Counted from the first letter of the stretch, positions 16,304 through 25,559 are shown. The stretch is DNA of 34,072 nucleotides from Paracidovorax valerianellae (GCF_900102625.1 NZ_FMZC01000026.1:1-34072); one strand, 5' to 3'. Numbers and translations: made by a program. The notes: generated by a model from the sequence alone, not told the origin.

Positions 16304-16996
16304 TCAGCGCGCGGTGCGGCTCAGGCGGTAGGGCTCTTCGAAGTCGAGGAAGTCCGCCTCGGCTTCGGCGGCGCGCACCCAATCCTGCACGCCGGGCAGC
16401 GCCAGCACGCGTTCGACGTAGCCTGCGATGTGGGGCGGCAGCGGCAGGGCATAGGTGGTGAGGCGCGAGCACACCGGGGCGAAGAAGGCATCGGCGATGG
16501 TGAACTCGCCGAACAGCAGCGGGCCGCCATGCTCTTGCAGCAGCGCGCTCCACATGTCCACCAACCGCGCCACGTCGGCACGCACAGCGGGGCGGTCGCG
16601 CCACAGCAGCGCTCCGGTGTCGGGAAGGTGGGCCTCGATGTTCATCGGGCAGGCGCCGCGCAGCGCGGTGAAGCCGCTGTGCATCTCGGCGCACACGCTG
16701 CGGGCCCGTGCGCGGGCCGCGGCGTTCACGGGCCACAGGGCCTTGTCGGGGTGCGTTTCGGCCACGTATTCGGCGATGGCCAGGGTGTCCCAGATCGCCA
16801 GCGTGCCGTCGACGAGCACGGGGACCTTGCCGGTGGGCGTCACCGCATGGATCTGCTGCTTGAACTGCGAGCCTTCGTCGAAGCTGTCGAAGCGCACCCG
16901 CACTTCTTCGAAGGGAATGCCGGCCTGGCGCAGCAGCACCCAGGGGCGCATGGACCAGGAGGAGTAGTTCTTGTTGCCGATGTAGAGCTGGAACAT
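16304..16996 (-). CDS. Glutathione S-transferase family protein
   Basis: This encodes 230 residues from ATG 16994-16996 ([16 protein letters not shown]), with GAGGCG at good ribosome-binding distance. A longer frame to 17026 is less likely. The thioredoxin-like N-terminal half has the probable active-site serines in [10 protein letters not shown], the cis-proline region GKVPVLVDG and the glutathione-contacting [11 protein letters not shown]. The C-terminal helical domain includes [13 protein letters not shown], the usual N-capping motif. It probably conjugates or reduces substrates with glutathione in the cytosol. The substrate cannot be predicted. It lies 116 bp downstream of the 5-FTHF cyclo-ligase gene on the same strand. 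Confidence 0.88.
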   Translation of the reverse strand: MFQLYIGNKNYSSWSMRPWVLLRQAGIPFEEVRVRFDSFDEGSQFKQQIHAVTPTGKVPVLVDGTLAIWDTLAIAEYVAETHPDKALWPVNAAARARARSVCAEMHSGFTALRGACPMNIEAHLPDTGALLWRDRPAVRADVARLVDMWSALLQEHGGPLLFGEFTIADAFFAPVCSRLTTYALPLPPHIAGYVERVLALPGVQDWVRAAEAEADFLDFEEPYRLSRTAR

Positions 16997-17073
16997 GGAG
17001 GTCGCCTCGAAAAAAGGGAGCTGCATCCTACGATGCCCACCCGCTGCCTTTCGATGCCTTTTCGCGCCGCCAC

Positions 17074-17092
17074 TGATGCGCGCCGCGCATCA
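17074..17092 (-). other. Perfect 8-bp inverted repeat with 3-base loop
   Basis: TGATGCGC, GCC, GCGCATCA forms a strong hairpin between the 5-FTHF cyclo-ligase stop and the GST start. There is no T run on either side, so it is not a classical intrinsic terminator; an RNA stability or attenuation role is possible. Confidence 0.4.
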
Positions 17093-17112
17093 ACGCCTTC
17101 AATGCGACCCGG

Positions 17113-17685
17113 TCAGAACGGCCAGACGACGCCGTTGTCGTTCAGGATGGCATCGAGCGGGCGGTCGTGCGTTTCGGCCTCGAAATCGTCGATGTAGCCG
17201 TGCGTGAATCCAAGGCCCACGGTGACGGGCGCCGGCTGCAGCGTGGCCAGGGTGCGGTCGTAGAAGCCGCCCCCGTAGCCCAGGCGGTAGCCGCCGGGGC
17301 CGTAGCCCACGCAGGGCACGAACAGCAGGGTGGGCACGATCACCTCGGTGTCCTTGGGCTTGGGGATGCCGTAGGCGTCCTCTTCCATCGGGCAGCCGGG
17401 GTACCAGGCGTGGAAGGTGAGGGTCTTGTGGAGCTTGTTGACCACGGGCAGCCCGATGCGGCGGCGCTGGGGCTCGTCCAGCAGCTCGCCGTCTTCCTTC
17501 CAGCGGTGCAGCGCTGGAAGCGGGTCGAACTCGCCTTTGATGGGCCAATACGCGCCGATGACGGTGTCGGGCCGGTCCACGAGCCAGATTCGCATGACGC
17601 GCTGAAGCAGGTCCGCCCGCTGTAGGCGGTCGGGGAGATTCAGGCGTTCTTCTACCAGTGCGCGGCGCAGGGCTGCTTTGTCCAT
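17113..17685 (-). CDS. 5-formyltetrahydrofolate cyclo-ligase
   Basis: This encodes 190 residues from ATG 17683-17685 (MDKAALRRAL), with GGGGGA 8 bases upstream. It uses ATP to turn 5-formyl-THF into 5,10-methenyl-THF, recycling folate in the cytosol. The N-terminal RRALVEERLNL helix, VIGAYWPIKGEFD, VPCVGYGPGGYRLGYGGGFY (substrate and ATP loop) and the C-terminal VGLGFTHG are family features (YgfA/Fau). Its start lies only 15 bp from the divergent lytic transglycosylase start, so the two promoters must overlap each other's coding sequence or leaders. In some bacteria this gene follows 6S RNA; I saw no such RNA here. Confidence 0.93.
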   Translation of the reverse strand: MDKAALRRALVEERLNLPDRLQRADLLQRVMRIWLVDRPDTVIGAYWPIKGEFDPLPALHRWKEDGELLDEPQRRRIGLPVVNKLHKTLTFHAWYPGCPMEEDAYGIPKPKDTEVIVPTLLFVPCVGYGPGGYRLGYGGGFYDRTLATLQPAPVTVGLGFTHGYIDDFEAETHDRPLDAILNDNGVVWPF

Positions 17686-17700
17686 CACATAATTCCCCCA

Positions 17701-19683
17701 ATGCAATTGCTCAAGATTCTGACACCGCTCGTCGCGGGCGCTCTGCTCGCCGGTGGCGCAACCCTTGCGGTCGCGCAAAACCGGGGTGACGATACCCTGC
17801 TGGAGATGCAGCAGGCCTTCCGCAAGGGCGACCGCCAGCGGCTCACCCAACTGCTGCCCAGCGCCCGCGGCCACGTGCTCGAACCCTGGGCCGCGTACTG
17901 GGAGTTGCGGGCCCGCCTGGGCGAGGCCATGCCCCAGGAGGTGAGCGCTTTCCTGCAGCGCTACGCCGGCACCTACCAGGAAGACCGCCTGCGCAACGAC
18001 TGGCTGCTGCTGGTGGGCCAGCGCCGCGACTGGGTGCAGTTCGCCGAGTTGCATCCCCAGTTCCGCATGGGCGACGACCGCGAGGTCCGCTGCTATGCCC
18101 TGCTGGTGGAACAGATCAAGGGTTCCGCGCCCGCCGGCGCCATCGACGAGGTGCTGCGCAACTGGTACGGCCAGCGCGAGGCCGACGACGGCTGCACGCA
18201 CGCGGTGGCCGAGTTCTATGCCGACAAGAAGGTCACGGCCATGGACGTCTGGCGCAAGGCGCGCCTGTCGGCCGAAGCCAACCGCGCCCGCGCCACGCGC
18301 AACGCGGTCGAGATCGTGGCGCCCGAGGCGCTGCCGCAACTGCGCGAAGTGTTCGACTCGCCGGTCAAGTTCCTGGCCAGCCGGGCCACCGCAGGCGGGC
18401 GCGTGCGCCAGGAACTGGTGGTGCTCAGCCTCATCAAGATGGCCATGGCCGACCACGGCGCTGCCGCGCGGCTGCTGGACAGCAAGTGGGGCGTGCAACT
18501 GTCGGCCGAGGAGCGCAACTGGGTCTGGGGCGTGATCGGCAAACAGTCGGCCCTGGCGCTGTCGCCCGATGCGATGGGCTACTTCGGCAATGTCTCCAAG
18601 GATGCCGACCTTCCCGACGAAATGCTGGGCTGGAAGGTGCGTGCGGCCCTGCGCGCAGGCCAGTGGAAGCAGGTGGCACGCGCCATCGACGCCATGTCGC
18701 CCGCCGCCCGCCAGGACAGCACCTGGACCTATTGGCGCGCCCGCGCATGGCTGAGCAATCGCCCGGGCGATGAAGACAAGGCCCGTGCGCGCGAGTTGCT
18801 GGAGCGCATTGCCAGTATCAACGGGTTCTACGAAATGCTGGCCCTGGAAGAGCTCGGCCAGCGCGTGGCACTGCCAGCCCCGCCGTTGCCCCCGACGCCC
18901 GAGGAAAAGGCCGCCGCACGCGCCAATCCTTCGCTCAACCGCGGGCTGTACGCCATCTTGCTGGGCCTGCGCGGCGAAGGCACACGCGAGTGGAACTACG
19001 CCACCAACCTGCACAGCCCCGGCGGCATGGCCGACCGCGAACTGCTGGCCGCCGCCGACTTTGCCTGCCAGCGCGAGGTGTGGGACCGCTGCATCAACAC
19101 CAGCGAGCGCACGAAGGCGGCGTTCGAAGCGTCGCAGCGCTTTCCCATGCCGTTTCGCACCACGGTGGTGGCGCGCTCGCAGGCCATCGGACTCGACCCG
19201 GCCTATGTGTACGGGCTCATCCGCCAGGAAAGCCGCTTCATCATGGATGCCCGCTCGGGCGTGGGCGCTTCGGGCCTGATGCAGGTCATGCCCGCCACGG
19301 CGCGCTGGACGGCTCGCAAGATCGGCATGGCGAACTTCACGCCGGACCAGATCAACGACCGTGACACCAACATCACCATCGGCACTGCGTACCTCAAGCT
19401 CGCGCTGGACGATTTCGACGGCTCCATGCCGCTGGCCGCGGCCGCATACAACGCGGGCCCGGGCCGGCCGCGCAACTGGCGCAACGGCCCGTTGCTGGAG
19501 GCCGCCATCTGGGCTGAAAATGTGCCCTTCACCGAAACCCGCGACTACGTGAAAAAGGTGCTCGCGAACACGACGATCTATGCGGCCATCCTGAGCGGCC
19601 AGCCGCAGTCGCTCAAGGGCCGGCTGGGCAGCGTGGGTCCGCGCGACGCAGCCATTCCGGAGCCGAGCAAAGACCTGCCATGA
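17701..19683 (+). CDS. Soluble lytic murein transglycosylase (Slt70-like, GH23)
   Basis: This encodes 660 residues. A signal peptide (LLKILTPLVAGALLAGGATLAVAQ) ends at about residue 25, so the enzyme is periplasmic. A long alpha-superhelical U-shaped region follows, then the SLT domain, with catalytic Glu510 in IRQESRF and the downstream GASGLMQVMPATARW and AAYNAGPGR motifs. It cleaves peptidoglycan strands to 1,6-anhydromuropeptides. Length and order match Slt70. No Shine-Dalgarno is visible before the ATG, and the divergent neighbour starts 15 bp away, so expression may depend on a short leader. A strong terminator follows the gene. Confidence 0.93.
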   Translation: MQLLKILTPLVAGALLAGGATLAVAQNRGDDTLLEMQQAFRKGDRQRLTQLLPSARGHVLEPWAAYWELRARLGEAMPQEVSAFLQRYAGTYQEDRLRNDWLLLVGQRRDWVQFAELHPQFRMGDDREVRCYALLVEQIKGSAPAGAIDEVLRNWYGQREADDGCTHAVAEFYADKKVTAMDVWRKARLSAEANRARATRNAVEIVAPEALPQLREVFDSPVKFLASRATAGGRVRQELVVLSLIKMAMADHGAAARLLDSKWGVQLSAEERNWVWGVIGKQSALALSPDAMGYFGNVSKDADLPDEMLGWKVRAALRAGQWKQVARAIDAMSPAARQDSTWTYWRARAWLSNRPGDEDKARARELLERIASINGFYEMLALEELGQRVALPAPPLPPTPEEKAAARANPSLNRGLYAILLGLRGEGTREWNYATNLHSPGGMADRELLAAADFACQREVWDRCINTSERTKAAFEASQRFPMPFRTTVVARSQAIGLDPAYVYGLIRQESRFIMDARSGVGASGLMQVMPATARWTARKIGMANFTPDQINDRDTNITIGTAYLKLALDDFDGSMPLAAAAYNAGPGRPRNWRNGPLLEAAIWAENVPFTETRDYVKKVLANTTIYAAILSGQPQSLKGRLGSVGPRDAAIPEPSKDLP

Positions 19684-19735
19684 TTTTTTAGCGCCATGCC
19701 TGTGCTGAGGGGCTCAGGCATCGTGGTTTCACCGG

Positions 19736-19757
19736 GCCGCGGAGGGCGGCTTTTTTT
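19736..19757 (+). terminator. Intrinsic terminator after the lytic transglycosylase gene
   Basis: GCCGC, loop GGAGG, GCGGC is followed by seven T. It lies 52 bp after the stop and just before the DUF4124 gene. A second hairpin (ATGCCTG/CAGGCAT) lies upstream, around 19695-19721, without a T run. Confidence 0.8.
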
Positions 19758-19771
19758 GTGTTCATAAAAAC

Positions 19772-20326
19772 ATGTTGAAGAAAAACTTCAGGGCCGCCGC
19801 GGCCCTTGCGATCGTGGCCTGGGCATTCAGCGGGGCCGCTTCGGCGCAGACGGTCTACAAATGGGTGGACGCCCAGGGCCGCACGCAATACGGCCAGCAG
19901 CCGCCCGACCTTTCGACGGCAGAGCAGCCCCAGTTGCACAACACCGTGCCGTTCAACAGCGGTGGTGGCGGCAGTTCGGGCTCCGCCCCGCGCAAGCTCC
20001 CACGGGACGTGCAGGAACAGGTGAACGGCTTGGCCAAGGGCCTGACCCAGACGCAGCCCGGCACGGTGCAGCTGGACTGCGGCAAGGCCGTGACCAACGC
20101 ACGGGATGGCCTGGACACCATGCTGGAAACCGGCGAGAAAAACACCCGCGACGGCTACATGTCGCGTGAGCAGTACGACTCCACCGCCAGCAAGATCCGC
20201 AGCACGCGCAGCAACATCACCATGGGCGACTGCCAGTCGGCCACGGGCGTCAAGCGCGATTTCTACCAGTGCATTTCCAACGGCCGCAACCACGTGATGG
20301 GCTGCGCGCAATCGCACCGCTTCTGA
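19772..20326 (+). CDS. DUF4124 domain-containing secreted protein
   Basis: This encodes 184 residues. A signal peptide ends at FSGAASA (about residue 25). It is followed at once by the DUF4124 core TVYKWVDAQGRTQYGQQPP, a short beta-structured motif common in proteobacterial envelope proteins. A Gly/Ser-rich linker comes next, then a helical C-terminal part with cysteines (LDCGKAV, GDCQS, FYQCIS, MGCAQS), which may form periplasmic disulfides. Function is unknown. The start lies only 14 bp after the T run of the preceding terminator, and no Shine-Dalgarno is seen. Its own promoter would therefore have to overlap that terminator. Confidence 0.85.
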   Translation: MLKKNFRAAAALAIVAWAFSGAASAQTVYKWVDAQGRTQYGQQPPDLSTAEQPQLHNTVPFNSGGGGSSGSAPRKLPRDVQEQVNGLAKGLTQTQPGTVQLDCGKAVTNARDGLDTMLETGEKNTRDGYMSREQYDSTASKIRSTRSNITMGDCQSATGVKRDFYQCISNGRNHVMGCAQSHRF

Positions 20327-20372
20327 CCGGGAGCGTTTTTACAGGCCGGGCGCGCGCCATGCGGGCGCATGC

Positions 20373-20927
20373 CTACGGAATGTCGTCGCCCGTGGGCGGC
20401 GGTTTGCGCCCGGTGACCATGGCGCGCACGAGGTTTTCGCGGTGTTTCCAGCTGGTGAACAGCACCCCGCCGACGTGCAGGGCCACCAATGCCAGCAGGG
20501 TCCAGCCCAGGCCCTCGTGCAGATTGGCGAGCCAGCCGTAGCCCCAGAAGAGGTCGGTGGTGTAGAGCCAGCCGGTGAACCCCAGCAGCCCGATGCAGCC
20601 CAGCAGCGCCACCACCATCCAGCCGCCCAGCGGGTTGTGGCCCAGGTACCGCCGTGCATGCCCCGAGCCCACGGCACGGGCATAGGCCCAGGTTGTGGCC
20701 GGGCCACGCACGAACTGGGCGAAGCGGGCATGGTGCCTGCCCGCAAAGCCCCAGGCCAGGCGTGCGCAGGCGATCGCCAGCGCGGCATAGCCCAGGTTTT
20801 CGTGCAGTGGCCCGAGCCGGTGGCGGGTCATCCAGGCCGCGGCGACCGACGCCACCAGCGACCAGTGCATGAGCCGCACCGCCACGTCCCACACCGGGAT
20901 GGTGGGGCGGGGGTTATTTTTCTTCAA
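20373..20927 (-). CDS. Cytochrome b561-type membrane protein
   Basis: This encodes 184 residues with four hydrophobic helices. Histidines placed as haem ligands are H21 (RLMHW), H42 (PLHENLG), and those in NLHEGLGW and ALHVGGV. It thus resembles the di-haem b561 / Ni-Fe-hydrogenase cytochrome b family, which passes electrons across the inner membrane. The start is probably TTG 20925-20927, overlapping the PepSY gene by 14 bp; no better ATG precedes H21. Translational coupling to PepSY suggests a joint redox role, possibly reduction of imported iron given the upstream receptor and PiuC genes. That last point is inference. Confidence 0.85.
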   Translation of the reverse strand: MKKNNPRPTIPVWDVAVRLMHWSLVASVAAAWMTRHRLGPLHENLGYAALAIACARLAWGFAGRHHARFAQFVRGPATTWAYARAVGSGHARRYLGHNPLGGWMVVALLGCIGLLGFTGWLYTTDLFWGYGWLANLHEGLGWTLLALVALHVGGVLFTSWKHRENLVRAMVTGRKPPPTGDDIP

Positions 20928-21192
20928 CGCGTTCCAGCGTCTTGGGGTCGAAGAAGGCTTCCACGCGCTTGCCCTTCGGGTCTTTGCCGTAGACCTCGTA
21001 GCAGGTGTCGGTCTTTTCCATGCGTCGCACGGTCCAGCCGTCCTTCACCAGCTTTTCCTGCAGTTCGGTGTGGGGCCGCCATTCCGAGGCGGGGTAGGCC
21101 GGGCATTTCACATCGCCATGCGCCCATGCGCCGCCGACGGTCAGGGTGAGTGCCACTGCGGTGGCGGCTCGGCGAAGAGAAAGGGGATTCAT
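20914..21192 (-). CDS. Small secreted PepSY-like protein
   Basis: This encodes 92 residues from ATG 21190-21192, with a strong AGGAG 7 bases upstream. The signal peptide (LRRAATAVALTLTVGGAWA) is followed by a single PepSY-like unit: WRPHTELQEKLVKDGWTVRR, then CYEVYGKDPKGKRVEAFFDP. Similar small proteins are usually found beside b-type cytochromes. They are thought to sit in the periplasm; their exact role is unknown. It overlaps the cytochrome gene and starts 99 bp after the PiuC stop, so it may be the fourth gene of the iron cluster. Confidence 0.82.
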   Translation of the reverse strand: MNPLSLRRAATAVALTLTVGGAWAHGDVKCPAYPASEWRPHTELQEKLVKDGWTVRRMEKTDTCYEVYGKDPKGKRVEAFFDPKTLERVEEK

Positions 21193-21291
21193 GGGAGAAC
21201 TCCTGAAAAAAAGAGTGGATGAAAGGGGTGGCTGGACGGCTTGCCCGCAACTCGGCGAGCCAGGAGCTTGCAAGAGCCCGATGCCCTTGGC

Positions 21292-21975
21292 TCAGGTCTG
21301 CGCCCAGCGGCGCAGCAGATTGTGGTACACGCCGGTGAGCTGCAGCAACCGGGGATCTGCGGCGTCCAGGGACGGCGTGAGGCGCTGTATGGCCTGGTCC
21401 AGATCGAAGAGCAGCGTGCGGTCGCCCTCGTCCTGCACCAGGCTTTCGATCCAGAAGAACGAGGCGATGCGCGCACCGCGCGTCACGGGCGTCACGCGGT
21501 GCAGGCTGCTGGAGGGGTACAGCACCAGGTCGCCGGCTTCCAGCTTCACGCCCTGCACGCCGAAAGGGCCTTCGATCTCCAGTGCGCCGCCGTCGTATTC
21601 GTGCGGGTCGGCCAGGAACAGCGTGGCGGAAACATCGGTGCGCATCGACTGCTGCGTGCCGGGCCACTGCATCACGGCGCTGTCCACGTGTGCGCCATAG
21701 GTGCCGCCGTCGGCATACCGGTTGAACTTGGGTGGATGGATCTTGCGCGGCAGCGTCGCGGCGATGAAGGTCGGGTGGCGTCCCAGCACGCGCAGCAGGT
21801 GCTGGCCCAATTCCACCGCCACGTCGCTGGCATCGTCGAGCTGCTCGTTCTGCTTGACCGACCGCGCCAGCGTGCCGGCGGTGGCGCTGCCGCTGCGCCA
21901 GTCGGCCGAGTCCAGGCGCTGGCGAAACCGTTGCACGTCGTCCTGCGCGAGGACTTTATCGAGGGTGATCAGCAT
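21292..21975 (-). CDS. piuC: PKHD-type Fe(II)/2-oxoglutarate dioxygenase (PiuC-like)
   Basis: This encodes 227 residues, the normal length of the PKHD/YbiX/PiuC family. The double-stranded beta-helix shows the iron triad H96 and D98 (YGAHVDSAV) and H159 ([10 protein letters not shown]), with R169 ([10 protein letters not shown]) placed to bind 2-oxoglutarate. Family members are iron-repressed and found next to TonB siderophore receptors; the natural substrate is unknown. The ATG overlaps the upstream oxidase gene by 7 bp, so the two are translationally coupled. The gene fits the iron cluster controlled from the Fur box at 25560-25578. Confidence 0.93.
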   Translation of the reverse strand: MLITLDKVLAQDDVQRFRQRLDSADWRSGSATAGTLARSVKQNEQLDDASDVAVELGQHLLRVLGRHPTFIAATLPRKIHPPKFNRYADGGTYGAHVDSAVMQWPGTQQSMRTDVSATLFLADPHEYDGGALEIEGPFGVQGVKLEAGDLVLYPSSSLHRVTPVTRGARIASFFWIESLVQDEGDRTLLFDLDQAIQRLTPSLDAADPRLLQLTGVYHNLLRRWAQT

Positions 21976-23129
21976 GGCGAGTCGGGCAACGAAGGGTGAG
22001 GGGAAAGCGGCTGGGCGATGAGTGCGCTCGGGCCGATGTCGGCCAGCGTGGCGCAGCCGGCCAATGCCATACAGGCTTGCAGTTCCTCGGCCAGCAGGCG
22101 CAATAGGTGTGCCACGCCCAGCGCGCCGGCCACGGCCAGCGCATAGACCTGCAGCCGGCCGATCAGCACGGCGTCGGCGCCCAGGGCCAGCGCCTTGAAC
22201 ACATCGGTGCCGCTGCGGATGCCGCCGTCGAACAGCACCGGCCAGCCGGCGCCCACCGCCGCGCGCACGGCGGGCAGCATCTGCAGGCTGGCAGGGGCGC
22301 CGTCCAGGCCGCGTCCGCCGTGGTTGGACACGACCACGCCCGCCACGCCCCGGGCTTTCAGGGCCGTTGCATCGTCAGGGTGCATCACGCCCTTGACCCA
22401 GACGGGCAGGTTCGTATGGGCCAGCAGCCAGTCCAGATCGGCCCACGTGGGCGCGAAGTGCATGGCGTGAAAGACCCGGCCCTGACCTGGCGCCAGTGCC
22501 GGGGGCTCCAGCGGGGCCTGGCCGCGCAGGTTTTCGGCCACGCAGTGCTCCGGCATGCGAAAGCCGGCATCGAGCGCGCGGCGGCCGGCGGTCTGCAGTG
22601 CGGCATCCAGTGTGACCACCAGGGCGCGGTAGCCGGCCGCTTCCGCTCGGCGGACCAGTTGCAGCGTGTCGTCCGGCCGCGGCTGGAAATACAACTGGAA
22701 CCAACGCGCAGGGCCGCTGGCCTGGGCGATGGATTCGAGCGTGCACGACGACAGCGTGCTGGCGACCATGCAGGTGCCGGTGGCCTCGGCGGCGTGGGCG
22801 GTGGCGATCTCGCCGTGGGGGTGTGCCAGCGTCTGGAAGGCCACCGGCGCCAGCGCCATCGGGTGCTCCCAGGCTTCGCCTGCCACCACCGTGCGCACAT
22901 GGCCGTGGCGCACGTCGCGCAGCAGCCGGGGCAGCACCGCCCAGCCGTCGAAGGCCCGCAGATTGGCCTGTGCCGACACGCCGTGGCCGCTGCCGCCCGC
23001 CACGTAGGCATGGTGGGCCGCATCCATGTGGCGCGCCGCCAGCAGCGCATAGTCGACCGCGCCATGCACGCCGGGCGGAATGCGGTCCGGCGCGGAGGCG
23101 GATGCGGAGCGGGGAGGGGTGGAAGTCAT
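21969..23129 (-). CDS. FMN-dependent alpha-hydroxy-acid oxidase/dehydrogenase
   Basis: This encodes 386 residues from ATG 23127-23129 (MTSTPP); GTG and TTG codons just upstream are possible alternatives. The TIM-barrel shows family features: an alanine-rich N-terminal part, [22 protein letters not shown], the catalytic-histidine motif [11 protein letters not shown], then [20 protein letters not shown] for FMN phosphate binding and IGRLQVYAL. Relatives oxidise L-lactate, glycolate or mandelate to the 2-oxo acid. Substrate cannot be set here. A lactate oxidase between a siderophore receptor and PiuC is unusual and may point to work on a hydroxycarboxylate part of a siderophore; this is speculation. 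No signal peptide is seen. Confidence 0.9.
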   Translation of the reverse strand: MTSTPPRSASASAPDRIPPGVHGAVDYALLAARHMDAAHHAYVAGGSGHGVSAQANLRAFDGWAVLPRLLRDVRHGHVRTVVAGEAWEHPMALAPVAFQTLAHPHGEIATAHAAEATGTCMVASTLSSCTLESIAQASGPARWFQLYFQPRPDDTLQLVRRAEAAGYRALVVTLDAALQTAGRRALDAGFRMPEHCVAENLRGQAPLEPPALAPGQGRVFHAMHFAPTWADLDWLLAHTNLPVWVKGVMHPDDATALKARGVAGVVVSNHGGRGLDGAPASLQMLPAVRAAVGAGWPVLFDGGIRSGTDVFKALALGADAVLIGRLQVYALAVAGALGVAHLLRLLAEELQACMALAGCATLADIGPSALIAQPLSPHPSLPDSPC

Positions 23130-23140
23130 CGTTGAAAGCA

Positions 23141-23167
23141 CCAATGCCGGGCAGAGCCCGGCATTGG
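23141..23167 (-). terminator. Perfect 12-bp stem hairpin ahead of the oxidase gene
   Basis: CCAATGCCGGGC and GCCCGGCATTGG form a perfect 12-bp stem with a 3-base loop. It lies between the receptor stop (23201) and the oxidase ATG (23129). On the transcript it is followed by a weak U-containing stretch (TGCTTTC) and ends 11 bases before the ATG. It could act as a partial terminator that lowers downstream expression, or limit ribosome access. Confidence 0.6.
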
Positions 23168-23200
23168 ATCAGACCGTGGTCGCCGTTGCCAGCGCGGGCA

Positions 23201-25525
23201 TCAGAACTCGTAGTCGAGCGTGACGCGCACCGCACGCCCGTCGCCCTTGTACAGGAACGACCCCGAGCGGTACACCGCCGTGTAGTAGTCCTTGTCGCCG
23301 GCGTTCAGCACGTTGAGGCGGATGTCGGCGTGCTTGTTCAGGCGGTAGGACGCGAAGAGGTCGTACACCGTGAACGAAGGCACGGGCTGTGCGCAGGTGC
23401 CGGCGGTATAGGCCGCGCCCGTGTCGGGCTGGCCGCCGCAGCGCTTGCTTTCATGGCGCGCCGTGGCGCCCACCGACAGCGATGGCGTCAGCTGGTACTT
23501 GCCCTGCACCGACAGCGAGCGGTCGGCGAAGTTCGACAGCGGCAGGCCCACGTTGGCGGCCGTCGCGGACTTCAGAACCTTCGACTTCATGAAGGCCACG
23601 CCGGCCTGCACCGTGAAATCGGGGGTCACGTTGCCCACCAGGCTGAATTCGACGCCGCGCACCCGGTTCTTGCCGGTGTTGAACGTGCCCAGGGAGTCGT
23701 AGTTGGCGCCTTCCATCACGTCGGACTTGGTGGTCTGGAACGCAGCGGCCGTGAACAGCAGCTTGTTGTTCAGCAGGTTCCACTTGGTGCCGATTTCCAG
23801 GTTGCGCGAGGTTTCGGGCTTCGCACCGGCGGCGCTGCCGTTGTAGACCACCAGGCCGCCGTAGCCGCTGCTGGTGCCGGTGTCGGATTCGCCGCCGTTG
23901 ATGTCCTGCGCCGAACCGTAGCTGGCATACACCATGCCCATGGGGTTGAGCTTGTACGACACGCCGAGGTGGCCGTTGAGCAGCGTGTCGGTGTAGCTGT
24001 AGTTGCCCGTCTGCGCGGCCGTGCTGGCGTTGCGGGTGATGAGGCTGAAGTCGGTGTAGTCGGCACGCACGCCGCCGAAGACCGTCCACTTGTCGGTCAG
24101 GTCCACCGTGTCCATGGCGCTGAGCGCGAAGCTCTTGACCTGCCAGTCGTTGGCCCAGGGCGTCTGGGCGATCTGGCGGCCCATGACGGAGTTCAGGCCC
24201 GGCGTGAGAGCGCCCGTGGGCCCGGAGAGGCAATAGGCCGTGTTGGGGCCTGCGCCCGCCTGCGTGCGGCAGTTGAACGGGCCGGTGTTGGTGACGGCAT
24301 AGTTGCCGCGGGTGACCTGATGGTCGGTGTATTCGAGGCCGAAGATGAGCTCGTTCTTCTTGCCGGCGATTTCAGTGTCCCAGCGCAGGTTGGTCTGGTG
24401 CGCGAAATACTTCACTTCCTGCCAGCCGTTGTGCGTGCTGAGCGATGCGCTGGTGAACGGTGCGCCGCCGCTGGTGTAGCGCGTGCCGCCCGATACGCCG
24501 GTGACCACGTAGCCGTTGTCGGACGTGCCGTAGCGCGTCAGGCTGGTGAGCATCTTGTCCGGAGCGATGCGCCATTTGACGCGGGCCGTCAGGGCATCCA
24601 CGTCGGAGTTCTGAAAATCCTGGTTCTGCGCGTACAGGGGCACGCCGTTGGCCGGCACGCGGTTGGGCACGGTGCCGATCAGGTAGCTGCCCAGGTCGGG
24701 GTGCTTGTCCTTGGCGCGCAGGCCGTAATAGTCGAGGGTGACCGACAGGTTGGCATTGGCCTCCCACAGGCCCGACAGCGCCAGGCCATCGCGGCGGCGC
24801 TTGGCCGGATCGCGGTCCGGCACGCCTTCGTTGCTGTACAGGGCGTTGGCGCGCAGGGCGAACTGGTCGGAAAAGCCCTTGTTGGCATCCAGCGTGGCGC
24901 GGCGGTAGCCGTCGGAGCCCGCGCCCACCGAAATGCGTGAGAAGTCGTAGTCCAGCGTGGCCTGCTTGGTGATGGCGTTGATCGCACCGCCGGCAGAGCC
25001 GCGCCCGGCGAAGGTCGAGTTCGGGCCCTTGGTGATTTCGAGTTGCTCGATGGCGAAGCTCTCGCGCGTGGTCATGCCGGGGTCGCGCAGGCCGTCCACG
25101 AACACGTCGCTGCGGGCTTCCTGGCCACGGATGATGTAGCGGTCACCGAAGGCATTGCCGTTTTCGCCGGTGCCCAGGGTGATGCCGGGCTGGGCCGCGA
25201 GGATCTGCTTGAGGTCGGTGAAGCCCGAATCGTCGATGGCGGCCTTGGTCACCACCGAGATTGTCTGGGGCGTTTCCGCCAGGGGCCGCGTGTGGCGCAC
25301 GTCGGCCGAGGTCTTGGCCTTGTAGGGAACGCCCACTTCGGCGTTGGGATTCGGGTCGATGGCCTGTTCCTGCACCGTCACGGTCGGCAGGGTGGTGGCG
25401 TCCTGCGCGGGCGCGGTCTGCGCCATGGCGGCCCAGGGCAGCAGCACGGCGGTGGAAAGGCTGGCGGCAACGCCTTCTGCAAGGCGGAGGCTGCGGGGTT
25501 TCTTGACAGGGCTGGAGTGTTTCAT
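23201..25525 (-). CDS. TonB-dependent siderophore receptor
   Basis: This encodes 774 residues. The signal peptide ends near AAMAQ (about residue 36). The plug domain shows TPQTISVVTKAAIDDSGF, YIIRGQEARSDVFVDGLRD and EQLEITKGPNSTFAGRGSAGGAIN. A 22-stranded barrel follows, ending in the outer-membrane signature RVTLDYEF with terminal Phe. The overall pattern is like the Fiu/catecholate receptor class that is often paired with PiuC. It imports ferric siderophore with TonB-ExbBD energy. A Fur box lies 35 bp before the ATG, so expression should rise under iron limitation. The precise siderophore is not predictable. Confidence 0.94.
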   Translation of the reverse strand: MKHSSPVKKPRSLRLAEGVAASLSTAVLLPWAAMAQTAPAQDATTLPTVTVQEQAIDPNPNAEVGVPYKAKTSADVRHTRPLAETPQTISVVTKAAIDDSGFTDLKQILAAQPGITLGTGENGNAFGDRYIIRGQEARSDVFVDGLRDPGMTTRESFAIEQLEITKGPNSTFAGRGSAGGAINAITKQATLDYDFSRISVGAGSDGYRRATLDANKGFSDQFALRANALYSNEGVPDRDPAKRRRDGLALSGLWEANANLSVTLDYYGLRAKDKHPDLGSYLIGTVPNRVPANGVPLYAQNQDFQNSDVDALTARVKWRIAPDKMLTSLTRYGTSDNGYVVTGVSGGTRYTSGGAPFTSASLSTHNGWQEVKYFAHQTNLRWDTEIAGKKNELIFGLEYTDHQVTRGNYAVTNTGPFNCRTQAGAGPNTAYCLSGPTGALTPGLNSVMGRQIAQTPWANDWQVKSFALSAMDTVDLTDKWTVFGGVRADYTDFSLITRNASTAAQTGNYSYTDTLLNGHLGVSYKLNPMGMVYASYGSAQDINGGESDTGTSSGYGGLVVYNGSAAGAKPETSRNLEIGTKWNLLNNKLLFTAAAFQTTKSDVMEGANYDSLGTFNTGKNRVRGVEFSLVGNVTPDFTVQAGVAFMKSKVLKSATAANVGLPLSNFADRSLSVQGKYQLTPSLSVGATARHESKRCGGQPDTGAAYTAGTCAQPVPSFTVYDLFASYRLNKHADIRLNVLNAGDKDYYTAVYRSGSFLYKGDGRAVRVTLDYEF

Positions 25526-25559
25526 TTTGTTGTCAGTACCAAAAACAGCCGCGATTATT

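Noticed and set aside
15657-16736. N-terminal extension of the cca frame by about 360 codons
   Set aside because: It overlaps the hypothetical and GST genes in another frame and lacks motifs; the GGAVRD motif marks the start at 15656.
17686-19014. Large N-terminal extension of the folate cyclo-ligase frame
   Set aside because: It runs antisense through the lytic transglycosylase gene and has no family features; the normal 190-residue protein starts at 17685.
22823-24940. Long plus-strand open frame opposite the receptor and oxidase genes
   Set aside because: Antisense shadow of a clear TonB receptor; no domain features.
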